This document shows, piece after piece, positions 41,887 through 50,325 of a DNA stretch of 64,000 bases (within the stretch, counting starts at the first letter, position 1; each line of letters begins with the position of its first letter). Below the pieces are notes generated by a model that saw only the letters and a program-made list of their open reading frames with translations, was not told where the DNA came from and ran no database searches. Position numbers and translations under genes: made by a program. Source of the DNA: Caproicibacter sp046707225 (GTDB lineage Bacteria > Bacillota > Clostridia > Oscillospirales > Acutalibacteraceae); the NCBI RefSeq assembly GCF_046707225.1, contig NZ_JBJKOP010000032.1, positions 124,001 to 188,000 of the forward strand, given 5' to 3'.

Positions 41887-41923
41887 CATGTCCCTCCCCC
41901 GCCGAAGGCGGGGGAGGGACATG
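41887..41923. other. perfect hairpin between SBP and cyclomaltodextrinase genes
   Basis: A perfect 17-bp stem (41887-41903 with 41907-41923), mostly G:C, with GAA loop, 41 bases after the SBP stop. No T tract follows, so mRNA stabilisation or partial blocking of readthrough is likely. Confidence 0.85.
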
Positions 41924-41996
41924 AGAAAATTCAATTCAACTGGAATTGCTGAAAGAGAACATTCTTGCATTCCAAAACGCAATCAGGAGGTTAAAC

Positions 41997-43715
41997 TTGA
42001 ACTTACAAGCACTTTATCATAACCCCAAAAGCAACTATGCTTTTGCTTATAGCAGTCATGAATTACATATCCGTCTGCGCACGGCAAAGGATGACTGTAA
42101 ATCCGCAATATTAGTAATTGCAAAAAAACACGCATGGATGACGAAACAAAAATTTCAAATGGAAAAGGTCGCCACCGACCGTTACTTCGATTATTATCAG
42201 TATAACTATGCAACGGACGATCCGAGGCTGGGCTATTATTTTTTAATCTCCGACGGCAAAGCGACTCTCGTTTATTCCGAATCCGGAGTAACCGAAACTT
42301 TCAACGATCAATATGCCTATTTTCATTATTTTCAGTATCCGTTCATCAATCCGATTGACGTTCACACCGTTCCCTCCTGGGTCCATGAAGCAATTTTTTA
42401 TCAGATTTTTGTAGAACGGTTTTACAATGGCAACCCCGGCAATGACCCCCGGAGCGTTTCCCCATGGGGCAAGCTTCCAAAGCCGAAAAGTTTTTTCGGC
42501 GGTGATTTGCAGGGCATCCTTGAAAAACTTGATTACCTGAAAGGACTTGGAATCAACGGGCTGTATCTCACTCCGATCTTTGAATCCCCCAGCAATCACA
42601 AATATGACACAACCGATTACCGAAAGATCGACCCCGCTTTCGGGGATAAAGACCTGCTGTGTAAACTCGTAAAACAGGCGCATGAAAATGGGATTCGCGT
42701 AATTCTGGATGGGGTATTCAACCACAGCGGTTACTTTTTTGCCCCGTTTCAGGACGTTTTGAAAAACGGCGTACATTCCCAATATGCCGACTGGTTTCAT
42801 TTTACAGAGTTTCCCGAGCATGGCGACGAACCGAAATACCGGTGCTTTGGAACAAGCCCCAACATGCCGAAGCTCAACACATCAAATCCACAGCTCAAAA
42901 AGTATCTTTTTGATACGGTTTCGTACTGGATGAAAGAAACGGGGATCGACGGCTGGCGCCTCGATGTTTCCGATGAAATCGACCATCAGTTCTGGCGGGA
43001 TTTTCGCCAACTGGTTAAAGGGATCAATCCGGAAGCCGTGATTATCGGCGAAAACTGGCATAATTCTTACCCGTGGCTGATGGGCGACCAATTCGACGGA
43101 GTGATGAACTACCCTGTAACAAAATCGTGCATTCAATTTTTTGCATCACGGGAAATCAGTGCGGAAGAATTTGCGGAGGATTTATCCGGCAGCCTGATGT
43201 GGAACTCGGATCAGGCCAATTTTTCCATGCTGAACCTTTTGGACAGCCATGATACCATGCGTTTCCTAACCTGGTGCCGGGGGGATAAAAAGAAACTGAT
43301 GCTGGCCATTTTGTTTTTATTCAGTTATATTGGCGTACCTTGTACCTATTATGGAACGGAAATCGGCATGGAAGGCAACGGCGACCCGGACAGCAGGCGT
43401 ACCTTTGACTGGGACGAGAACCGTTGGGACAAAGACTTACTTGCCTTTTATCAACAGATCATTTCCTTTCGCAAAAGCTGCAAACCGCTTCAGTACGGAA
43501 ATGTAAAAATGTGGGCCGATAACGGGGTCTTTTATCTGGAACGGGGTTATGGTGATGAAAAGGTTCTGACCGTATTAAACAACACAGGAGAAGGCAAAAA
43601 CATTGTTCTGCCGGTTGGCAAAGCGATCGACTGGGTTTCCGCCGAAAAAACGGAACTCGCGGAATCGGGATTTTTAAATCCGTTTGGCGGATTCTCTTTT
43701 CACTACTCCATTTGA
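41997..43715 (+). CDS. GH13 neopullulanase / cyclomaltodextrinase
   Basis: 572 residues. N-terminal CBM34-type domain (MNLQALYHNPKSNYAFAY start, HIRLRTAKDD), then the GH13_20 barrel with Asp323 in GWRLDVSDE, Glu352 in IIGENWHNS and Asp419 in LLDSHDTMR. It hydrolyses cyclodextrins, pullulan and maltodextrins in the cytosol; there is no signal peptide. TTG at 41997 is chosen because AGGAGG ends six bases upstream and it gives the usual family N terminus. Last gene of the maltodextrin operon. Confidence 0.92.
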   Translation: MNLQALYHNPKSNYAFAYSSHELHIRLRTAKDDCKSAILVIAKKHAWMTKQKFQMEKVATDRYFDYYQYNYATDDPRLGYYFLISDGKATLVYSESGVTETFNDQYAYFHYFQYPFINPIDVHTVPSWVHEAIFYQIFVERFYNGNPGNDPRSVSPWGKLPKPKSFFGGDLQGILEKLDYLKGLGINGLYLTPIFESPSNHKYDTTDYRKIDPAFGDKDLLCKLVKQAHENGIRVILDGVFNHSGYFFAPFQDVLKNGVHSQYADWFHFTEFPEHGDEPKYRCFGTSPNMPKLNTSNPQLKKYLFDTVSYWMKETGIDGWRLDVSDEIDHQFWRDFRQLVKGINPEAVIIGENWHNSYPWLMGDQFDGVMNYPVTKSCIQFFASREISAEEFAEDLSGSLMWNSDQANFSMLNLLDSHDTMRFLTWCRGDKKKLMLAILFLFSYIGVPCTYYGTEIGMEGNGDPDSRRTFDWDENRWDKDLLAFYQQIISFRKSCKPLQYGNVKMWADNGVFYLERGYGDEKVLTVLNNTGEGKNIVLPVGKAIDWVSAEKTELAESGFLNPFGGFSFHYSI

Positions 43716-44054
43716 ATTGAAAATCAAGTACAAAAATCAGATGCTCGGTTTCCGGAGCAAAAATCATTTTGCCGGCGTGTCCAACTTGAACTTGCGGTCT
43801 GCGGCCGGCATTGCGGTCAATCCCTGCTTTGATTTCCCTTTTATGGAAGCCGGATACGCCTTCCACACTTGTCAAGTTAAAATACTGCATCCCGATTTCA
43901 TCGCCGTATAGCGGGCCAAAGTGCTCCATATGGAATACCATAAACAAAACTGCGATACGCCCCCCTTGCGGGAGTATATCGCAGTTTGCTGTTATCTACC
44001 TGTTTTACGGTCTGCGTGCAGTTCCTCGTAAACTGATAGAAATGAAAGGTAAGA
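43716..44054. other. intergenic region with terminator-like hairpin
   Basis: AAACTGCGATA (43947-43957) pairs perfectly with TATCGCAGTTT (43977-43987), a probable terminator for the convergent cyclomaltodextrinase and IclR genes. The remaining 230 bases carry open frames on both strands (for example minus 43717-43947) but none has a ribosome site or a recognisable domain. A decayed gene is possible. Confidence 0.5.
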
Positions 44055-44831
44055 CTAGAATTTTCCATAACGGTCGGCGGTGTTTTCGGCGTACCCCAGA
44101 TCATAGGAAAGCTCCTGAGAGCATTGTTTCACATCCCTTTTCAACAGCTCGATGCGTTTTGAGTCAACGCGTGAAATCGGCGCGATCAGTCCCATGGAGG
44201 CGATAACCGATCCGTTCCTGCTGAAAACGGGAGCGCCGACCCCCATCGCGTCACGAATATATTCTCCGCAGGAAACGGCGATTCCCTCCCTGCGGATTTT
44301 CTTCAGGTCTTCCATCAGCGTTGTAGGATTTGTGATCGTATTGTCCGCGTGCCGGCTGAGGCCGTGTTCGATAAAGTCGCTGATAAAAGAATCCGTCTGA
44401 TAAGCGAGCAGGGATTTCCTGATCGCCCCGCAGTGAAGGTCGACCTCGTAGCCGAACTTTTCGATGACTTTCAGGTTGTTCGGGCCTTCCACCTTTTCCA
44501 AAACCAGGCCCTTAAAGCCCGCGAGAATCACAAGGAACGTATCCTCGCCCGTCATGGAGGAAAGCTTTCTTAAAATGGGGGGCGCCGCGTTTTGCAGCTT
44601 TACATTGTGCGTAGCAGCCATTCCAAGCGAAATCAGCGCGGGACCCAACTGATAAAGGTGTGTTCTTTCGTCCCGTGTCACGTAGTTTTTGGAACAGAAT
44701 GTTTGCAGAATGCGGTGAATTGTGCTGGGGGGAAGCTCTAAAGCCTCCGACAGCTCCGCAAGCGAGAATGATTTTTCCGGTTCTTTCAATGCTTCCAAAA
44801 CGTTGATTGCGCGGATTAAACTCTGTATCAT
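44055..44831 (-). CDS. IclR-family transcriptional regulator
   Basis: 258 residues. N-terminal winged helix (MIQSLIRAINVLEALKEPEK, FSLAELSEALELPPSTIHRI, LQTFCSKNYVTRD) and C-terminal IclR effector domain (EDTFLVILAGFKGLVLEKVEG, DLHCGAIRKSLLAYQ, EGIAVSCGEYIRDAMGVGAPVF). Divergently transcribed from the thiolase gene heading the glutamate-fermentation cluster, so it is the likely controller of that cluster; effector perhaps an organic acid or CoA-derived compound (inference). GGAAGG precedes ATG. Confidence 0.92.
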   Translation of the reverse strand: MIQSLIRAINVLEALKEPEKSFSLAELSEALELPPSTIHRILQTFCSKNYVTRDERTHLYQLGPALISLGMAATHNVKLQNAAPPILRKLSSMTGEDTFLVILAGFKGLVLEKVEGPNNLKVIEKFGYEVDLHCGAIRKSLLAYQTDSFISDFIEHGLSRHADNTITNPTTLMEDLKKIRREGIAVSCGEYIRDAMGVGAPVFSRNGSVIASMGLIAPISRVDSKRIELLKRDVKQCSQELSYDLGYAENTADRYGKF

Positions 44832-44969
44832 AATTCATTTACCTTCCTGCATAATTCCTGCATGGTATTCTAAATAAAAGTATAACTCATAATTCCATAT
44901 GATGCAATTTATTTAAACCCGGTTTCTCAAACCGGATTGTGACAATGAATAGAAATTGCTTGCTTTTTA

Positions 44970-44998
44970 TTGACAGAGACGTACAACAATGCTATCAT
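44970..44998 (+). promoter_or_regulatory. promoter of the thiolase gene
   Basis: TTGACA (44970-44975), 17-base spacer, TATCAT (44993-44998), about 125 bases before the thiolase ATG. Confidence 0.8.
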
Positions 44999-45009
44999 GT
45001 TAATTGAAA

Positions 45010-45026
45010 TTCTATCATATAGAATA
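45010..45026. promoter_or_regulatory. perfect inverted repeat at the thiolase transcription start
   Basis: ATTCTAT-CAT-ATAGAAT, a perfect 7+7 palindrome placed about 12 bases after the -10 box, followed by a looser ATTTC/GAAAT repeat (45029-45045). Likely operator, plausibly for the adjacent IclR-family protein. Confidence 0.6.
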
Positions 45027-45123
45027 CATTTCATATTACGAAATAGCAATTATCAAATATTTTTTTGGTATTCCTATCCTGATGAACATGACAGGGATAA
45101 TTATAAAAATGGAGGAACAAAAA

Positions 45124-46308
45124 ATGTCGAAGAAAGTGGTTCTGGCGGGTGCCGTAAGAACGGCTGTTGGAAAAATGGGCGGGTCTCTCTCTGCGGTGCC
45201 GGCTTCAACGCTCGGGTCCATCGTGATTCGGGAGGCGCTGAAAAGAGCCGGCGTTCAGCCGGAGCAAGTGGATGAAGTGCTGATGGGCTGCGTGCTACAG
45301 GCGGGGCTTGGCCAGAATGTGGTTCGCCAGGCTTCCGTCTTTGCCGGCATTCCGCAGGAAGTCCCGGCATTGACCCTCAACAATGTCTGCGGCTCGGGAT
45401 TGAAAAGCGTCAATCTTGCCGCGGCAATGGTAGAGTCGGGTGAAGCGGACATTGTTGTGGCGGGCGGAATGGAAAATATGTCCATGGCGCCGTACTCGAT
45501 CTCAAAAGCTCGCTTTGGTTACCGCATGAACAACGGAGTATTGGAAGATTTGATGATCAAAGACGCTCTTTGGGATGCGTTCAATGATTTCCATATGGGG
45601 ATCACGGCTGAAAATGTCGCGGAAAAATACGGAATTACCCGGGAAATGCAGGATGAATTCGCTGCATTCAGTCAGCAAAAGGCGGAAAAAGCACTTGCGG
45701 AAAACCGCTTCCACGACGAAATTGTTCCCGTCGAGGTAAAACTGAAAAAACAGACCGTTCTGTTCGATACCGACGAGGGCCCCCGCAGCGGCGTGACAAA
45801 AGAGAGCCTTGCCAAACTGAAACCGGCTTTTAAACCGGACGGAACCGTAACAGCCGGCAATGCTTCCGGCATCAACGACGGTGCGGCGGCAGTGATTGTC
45901 ATGAGCGAAGAAAAGGCAAAGGAGCTCGGCGTAAGCCCGATGGCAACCTGGATTGCGGGGCAGTCCGTCGGCGTTGACCCGGCCTACATGGGAATCGGCC
46001 CGGCGTTCAGCACAAAGAAGATTATGGAGAAAACAGGGCTTACTGTAAATGACATGGACCTGATTGAGGCGAACGAGGCCTTTGCGGCACAGTCGCTTGC
46101 GGTTGCGAAACTGCTGGATCTTGATCTTGCGAAAGTCAATGTCAACGGTGGGGCCATAGCCATCGGACATCCGGTCGGAGCTTCCGGCTGCCGGATCTTT
46201 GTAACCCTGCTTCACGAAATGCAGCGCCGCAACTCGAACTATGGTCTTGCAACGCTTTGTGTCGGCGGCGGGATGGGCGTTTCTGCGATTGTTCGCCGCG
46301 AATCGTAA
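45124..46308 (+). CDS. acetyl-CoA C-acetyltransferase (thiolase)
   Basis: 394 residues, degradative/biosynthetic thiolase II length. Acyl-accepting Cys89 in NNVCGSGLKSV, His in IAIGHPVGASGCRI and C-terminal catalytic Cys in LCVGGGMGVS are all present. It interconverts two acetyl-CoA with acetoacetyl-CoA, linking to the crotonyl-CoA/butyrate pathway fed by the downstream genes. GGAGG seven bases before the ATG at 45124; longer in-frame codons upstream fall in the promoter region. Confidence 0.94.
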   Translation: MSKKVVLAGAVRTAVGKMGGSLSAVPASTLGSIVIREALKRAGVQPEQVDEVLMGCVLQAGLGQNVVRQASVFAGIPQEVPALTLNNVCGSGLKSVNLAAAMVESGEADIVVAGGMENMSMAPYSISKARFGYRMNNGVLEDLMIKDALWDAFNDFHMGITAENVAEKYGITREMQDEFAAFSQQKAEKALAENRFHDEIVPVEVKLKKQTVLFDTDEGPRSGVTKESLAKLKPAFKPDGTVTAGNASGINDGAAAVIVMSEEKAKELGVSPMATWIAGQSVGVDPAYMGIGPAFSTKKIMEKTGLTVNDMDLIEANEAFAAQSLAVAKLLDLDLAKVNVNGGAIAIGHPVGASGCRIFVTLLHEMQRRNSNYGLATLCVGGGMGVSAIVRRES

Positions 46309-46392
46309 CCTTTCACAAAAGTTCTGTTTATAATTTGTTCATAATTTATTGCGAAAAAGTCTGTATTTTCTCAATTATTATGATAGTTTCGA

Positions 46393-46418
46393 ACTGGTTT
46401 GTATATAATAGAACCAGT
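46393..46418. promoter_or_regulatory. palindrome around a -10 box upstream of gcdD
   Basis: ACTGGTT (46393-46399) and AACCAGT (46412-46418) flank a TATAAT (46404-46409). The following 100 bases contain repeated TACGGAAT and GGAATTC-type half-sites. The gap between thiolase and gcdD (257 bases) therefore seems to hold a separate regulated promoter, though the -35 box is poor. Confidence 0.5.
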
Positions 46419-46565
46419 ACAAGGTGGAATTTGTTTTATCATACGGAATTCTATGTGGGCGGATTCCGAATTGTGAAAGAAGTATGTGTTAAATACTATA
46501 GAATTTGTGAAATGAATTCCACAGTACGGAATGTATAAATTATGTTCTTCATGGAGGTTGGCATT

Positions 46566-46865
46566 ATGTGGACGGAAGCGAGCATGAATCTGATTCAATC
46601 GCTGACGGTATCCGGATTAGGCTTGACCATCGTTTTTCTCACGCTGATCATACTTGCGCTGGCTATTTTGGGTTTCTCCAAAATTTTCTCCGCCGCGGGA
46701 ATCAGCAAAGGGACCGGTGCGGTGAAGGAGAATTCGGCCGCGCAGCAGGCTCCGACAGGTGAAAAAGAGGAAGACGACGTTCTGGCGATTCTGATTGCGG
46801 TGATCAGCGAAGAGATGAATCTTCCGGTCGATCGCTTTCAAATTACAAAGATTCAGGAAATCTGA
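46566..46865 (+). CDS. gcdD: OadG-type small subunit of Na+-pumping glutaconyl-CoA decarboxylase
   Basis: 99 residues: one N-terminal membrane segment (LTVSGLGLTIVFLTLIILAL), a charged linker and a short C-terminal motif (AVISEEMNLPVDRFQITKIQ) typical of OadG/GcdD proteins. It anchors and assembles the biotin-dependent decarboxylase complex at the membrane. The ATG at 46566 has GGAGG eight bases upstream. First gene of gcdDCB-gctAB-gcdA. Confidence 0.85.
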   Translation: MWTEASMNLIQSLTVSGLGLTIVFLTLIILALAILGFSKIFSAAGISKGTGAVKENSAAQQAPTGEKEEDDVLAILIAVISEEMNLPVDRFQITKIQEI

Positions 46866-46917
46866 TTGTGAACCCGGCTGATGTTCAGCTGATTTATCAT
46901 TGTTAGGAGAAAAGATT

Positions 46918-47319
46918 ATGAAATACATCGTTACTTTAAACGGCAAAAAATATGAGGTTGAAGTGGAAAAGGTGGAAACTGGATTCAAACCTCTGTCAAG
47001 GTCTGCTGCGACGGCGGCAGCGAGCGCACCCGCATCTGCTCCCGCTCCCGCGCCGGCGCCTGCCCCGGCGGCCCCGAAAGCTGCTCCGGCCCCCGCGCCC
47101 GCAGGTTCTTCAAATGTAACCAGCCCGATGCCGGGCTCCGTCCTTGATATTAAGGTTTCTGTTGGAGACACTGTTAAGGCAGGTCAGGTTCTTGTTTTGC
47201 TGGAAGCCATGAAAATGGAAAACGAAATTGTCTCTCCCTGCGATGCTGTCGTCGCATCGATTCCGGTGAAGAAGGGCGATATGGTAGACACCGATCAGAC
47301 ACTTGTAACTTTGAAATAA
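46918..47319 (+). CDS. gcdC: biotin carrier subunit of glutaconyl-CoA decarboxylase
   Basis: 133 residues. A short N-terminal domain (MKYIVTLNGKKYEVEVEKVE) is joined by an Ala/Pro-rich flexible linker (about residues 31-63) to a biotinyl domain with EAMKMEN; the biotin is carried on Lys99. The swinging arm moves CO2 from the GcdA carboxyltransferase to the GcdB channel. AGGAG precedes the ATG at 46918. Confidence 0.93.
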   Translation: MKYIVTLNGKKYEVEVEKVETGFKPLSRSAATAAASAPASAPAPAPAPAPAAPKAAPAPAPAGSSNVTSPMPGSVLDIKVSVGDTVKAGQVLVLLEAMKMENEIVSPCDAVVASIPVKKGDMVDTDQTLVTLK

Positions 47320-47331
47320 GGAGGCTCCCCA

Positions 47332-48474
47332 ATGAATTTTTTCTCCGTGATGGGGACGCTTCTTGATGAATCCGGTTTTGCCGCGCTTACTTGGCAGAGC
47401 GGAGTGATGATTCTGATCTCTTTTGTCCTCATGTATCTTGCAATCGCCAAAAAGTTTGAGCCGCTGCTTCTGCTGCCGATCGCTTTCGGAATGTTTCTGG
47501 CAAACCTTCCGCTCGCGGGCATGATGACGGAAGCGGACCCATGGTATCATTCGGGCCTGATCAGTATCATCTATTACGGAATCAAAAGCGATCTGTTCCC
47601 CTGCCTGATTTTTATGGGTGTCGGCGCGATGACCGATTTCGGTCCGCTGATCGCGAATCCGGCCAGCCTGCTTCTAGGCGCGGCCGCACAGTTCGGCATT
47701 TATACGGCATTTATTCTTGCAAACGCCACCGGATTGTTTACGCCCGCACAGGCGGCGGCAATCGGAATTATCGGCGGCGCGGACGGCCCCACTTCCATTT
47801 TTATTGCGAACAATCTTGCGCCGAACCTGGTTGCGCCGATCGCGGTGGCGGCTTATTCCTATATGGCGTTGATCCCAATGATTCAGCCGCCGATTATGAG
47901 ACTGCTGACCACGAAAAAAGAGCGGTCCATCAAAATGGGGCAGCTCCGCAAGGTCAGTAAAGTGGAAAAAATTGTTTTCCCGGTATTCGTTGTTTTGCTT
48001 ACTGTGCTGCTTCTCCCTTCGGTCGCGCCGCTGCTCGGCATGCTGATGCTGGGCAATCTTTTCCGTGAGTCCGGCGTGGTTTCACGTTTGTCCGAAACAG
48101 CCCAGAACGAGCTTTGCAATATTGTTACAATTATGCTCGGCCTCAGCGTGGGGGCGACCGCAAACGGCGAACTGTTCCTGCGCACGCAGACTTTGGCCAT
48201 TATCGCGATGGGACTCTTTGCATTCGGCTTTTCCACGGTGGGCGGCCTGCTGTTTGGCAAGCTTCTTTGTTTCATCACGCGCGGCAAGGTCAACCCGATT
48301 ATCGGCGCCGCGGGCGTTTCCGCCGTACCGATGGCCGCCCGTGTTGCCCAGGTGGAGGGCGTGAAAGCTAACCCGACCAACTTTTTGCTGATGCACGCAA
48401 TGGGCCCCAATGTTGCGGGCGTGATCGGTTCGGCGGTTGCCGCAGGCTTTTTCATGATGGTTTTCGGGCATTGA
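47332..48474 (+). CDS. gcdB: Na+-translocating decarboxylase beta subunit
   Basis: 380 residues, very hydrophobic, with family motifs LIFMGVGAMTDFGPLIANP and IGIIGGADGPTSIFIANNLA (the conserved Asp region for Na+ transport), and GLSVGATANGELFL later. Decarboxylates carboxybiotin and exports Na+. AAGGAGG seven bases before ATG, 12 bases after gcdC. Confidence 0.94.
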   Translation: MNFFSVMGTLLDESGFAALTWQSGVMILISFVLMYLAIAKKFEPLLLLPIAFGMFLANLPLAGMMTEADPWYHSGLISIIYYGIKSDLFPCLIFMGVGAMTDFGPLIANPASLLLGAAAQFGIYTAFILANATGLFTPAQAAAIGIIGGADGPTSIFIANNLAPNLVAPIAVAAYSYMALIPMIQPPIMRLLTTKKERSIKMGQLRKVSKVEKIVFPVFVVLLTVLLLPSVAPLLGMLMLGNLFRESGVVSRLSETAQNELCNIVTIMLGLSVGATANGELFLRTQTLAIIAMGLFAFGFSTVGGLLFGKLLCFITRGKVNPIIGAAGVSAVPMAARVAQVEGVKANPTNFLLMHAMGPNVAGVIGSAVAAGFFMMVFGH

Positions 48475-48555
48475 TTTCTGCATAAATAAACATGGACAGA
48501 CAATAAATAAACACAGACAAGACATTTTTATAAATTATTTTAGGAGGTCTTTCGT

Positions 48556-49518
48556 TTGGGAAAAATACATTCCTTGTCAGACGCGATTTCAAAGTTCGTT
48601 CATGACGGCGATCATCTGGTTTTCGGCGGTTTTACAACAAACCGCAAGCCGTACGCAGCCGTCTATGAAATCCTGCGGCAGGGGCAGAAGGATTTCATCG
48701 GAGAGAGCGGCCCTGCCGGCGGCGATTGGGACATGCTCATCGGAGAAGGCCGTGTCAAGGCGTTTAACAACTGCTACATAGCCAATTCCGGCTTTACCAA
48801 CGTCTGCCGCCGCTTCCGCAAGGCGGTGGAAACAGGCGAGCTTCTGGTGGAAGACTATTCCCAGGACGTTCTGATGCTGCAGCTTCACGCGGCGTCTCTC
48901 GGTCTTCCGTATCTTCCCGTTCGCCTGATGATGGGTTCGGACCTGGTGGACAAATGGGGCATCAGCAAAGAGGAGCGCCAGAAAATCGACAAACTGCCGA
49001 ACGACAAGTTTGTCATTCAGGACGACCCCTTCCATCCCGGGCATAAAGTGGTTCTCTGCCCGGTTCCGGAAATCGATACCGCGATTATCCATGTTCAAAC
49101 GGCTTCTCCGGACGGAACCTGCCGCATCGTCGGCGATGAATTCCACGACGTGGATATCGCGGTTGCCGCCAAGCACTGCATTGTCACCTGCGAAGAAATT
49201 GTCAGCGACGAAGAAATTCGCAAGGATCCGACGAAGAACTCGATTCCGGGCTTCTGCGTGGACGCCGTTGTCCTGGCTCCTTACGGCGCGCATCCTTCCC
49301 AGTGTTACGGACTCTATGACTACGATAAGAAATTATTCCAGGATTACGATAAGGCCAGCAAGACGGACGAGGATTTCAAATCCTTCCTGGACGAATGGGT
49401 TTACGGCGTCAAGGATCATGAGGAATATCTGAATAAGCTCGGCGCGGTTCGCCTGAGCAAGCTGAAAGCGGTTCCCGGCTTTGGATATTCGGTCGATATG
49501 ACCAAGGAGGGTAAATAA
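48556..49518 (+). CDS. gctA: glutaconate CoA-transferase subunit A
   Basis: 320 residues, the length of the Acidaminococcus enzyme subunit. Begins at TTG with AGGAGG eight bases upstream (MGKIHSLSDAISKFVHDGDH, then FGGFTTNRKP). Class I CoA-transferase fold. With GctB it moves CoA from acetyl-CoA to (R)-2-hydroxyglutarate. Its stop overlaps the gctB start (TAATG). Confidence 0.93.
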   Translation: MGKIHSLSDAISKFVHDGDHLVFGGFTTNRKPYAAVYEILRQGQKDFIGESGPAGGDWDMLIGEGRVKAFNNCYIANSGFTNVCRRFRKAVETGELLVEDYSQDVLMLQLHAASLGLPYLPVRLMMGSDLVDKWGISKEERQKIDKLPNDKFVIQDDPFHPGHKVVLCPVPEIDTAIIHVQTASPDGTCRIVGDEFHDVDIAVAAKHCIVTCEEIVSDEEIRKDPTKNSIPGFCVDAVVLAPYGAHPSQCYGLYDYDKKLFQDYDKASKTDEDFKSFLDEWVYGVKDHEEYLNKLGAVRLSKLKAVPGFGYSVDMTKEGK

Positions 49519-50309
49519 TGGCTGACTATACGAATTACACCAATAAGGAAATGCAGGCGGTTGCCATTGCAAAATCCATCCACGACGGTCAGGTCGTTAT
49601 CGTTGGAACCGGGCTGCCGCTGATCGGCGCCTCGCTTGCCAAGAGAGTCTATGCCCCGAAATGCAACCTGATCGTGGAAAGCGGCTTGATGGACTGCTCG
49701 CCGATTGAAGTTCCGCGCAGCGTGGGCGATTGCCGCTTCATGGCGCATTGTGCCGTTCAGTGGCCGAATGTGCGCTTCATCGGTTTTGAGGCGAATGAAT
49801 GGCTGCATGATACCGACCGTCTGATCGCCTTTATCGGCGGTGCACAGATCGATCCGTACGGCAACGTGAATTCCACCTGCATCGGAGATTACAATCATCC
49901 GAAAACCCGCTTTACGGGCAGCGGCGGAGCAAACGGCATTTCCACATACTCCAACACGATTATCATGATGCAGCATGAAAAGCGCCGTTTCATGGATCAT
50001 ATCGATTACATCACCAGCCCGGGCTGGATCGACGGACCGGACGGCCGTGCGAAAAAGGGTCTTCCGACCAACCGCGGGCCGCAGATGGTGGTCACCGACC
50101 GCGGCATTCTGAAATTCGACGAACAGTCAAAACGCATGTATCTTGCCGGATACTATCCGACTTCTTCCCCGGAGGATGTCGCTGAAAATACCGGCTTTGA
50201 AATCGATGTGTCAAGAGCTGTCGCGCTTGATGCGCCGGATCCGGAAGTTATTCGCATGATTCGCGAAGAGATTGATCCGGGGCAGGCTTTCATTAAAGTC
50301 CCGCAGTGA
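49518..50309 (+). CDS. gctB: glutaconate CoA-transferase subunit B
   Basis: 263 residues. Catalytic Glu54 in NLIVESGLMD sits at the same number as the glutamate known to form the CoA thioester in the Acidaminococcus fermentans beta subunit. GSGGANGISTYSN and GPDGRAKKGLPTNRGP are further family segments. Forms the heteromeric transferase with GctA; genes overlap by one base. Confidence 0.94.
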   Translation: MADYTNYTNKEMQAVAIAKSIHDGQVVIVGTGLPLIGASLAKRVYAPKCNLIVESGLMDCSPIEVPRSVGDCRFMAHCAVQWPNVRFIGFEANEWLHDTDRLIAFIGGAQIDPYGNVNSTCIGDYNHPKTRFTGSGGANGISTYSNTIIMMQHEKRRFMDHIDYITSPGWIDGPDGRAKKGLPTNRGPQMVVTDRGILKFDEQSKRMYLAGYYPTSSPEDVAENTGFEIDVSRAVALDAPDPEVIRMIREEIDPGQAFIKVPQ

Positions 50310-50325
50310 ATAAAGGAGTAAACGA

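Noticed and set aside
43459..43947. Minus-strand open frame of about 160 codons at the end of the maltodextrin locus
   Set aside because: Its second half is antisense to the cyclomaltodextrinase gene, its start lies in a hairpin without ribosome site and no domain is recognisable; at most a decayed gene.
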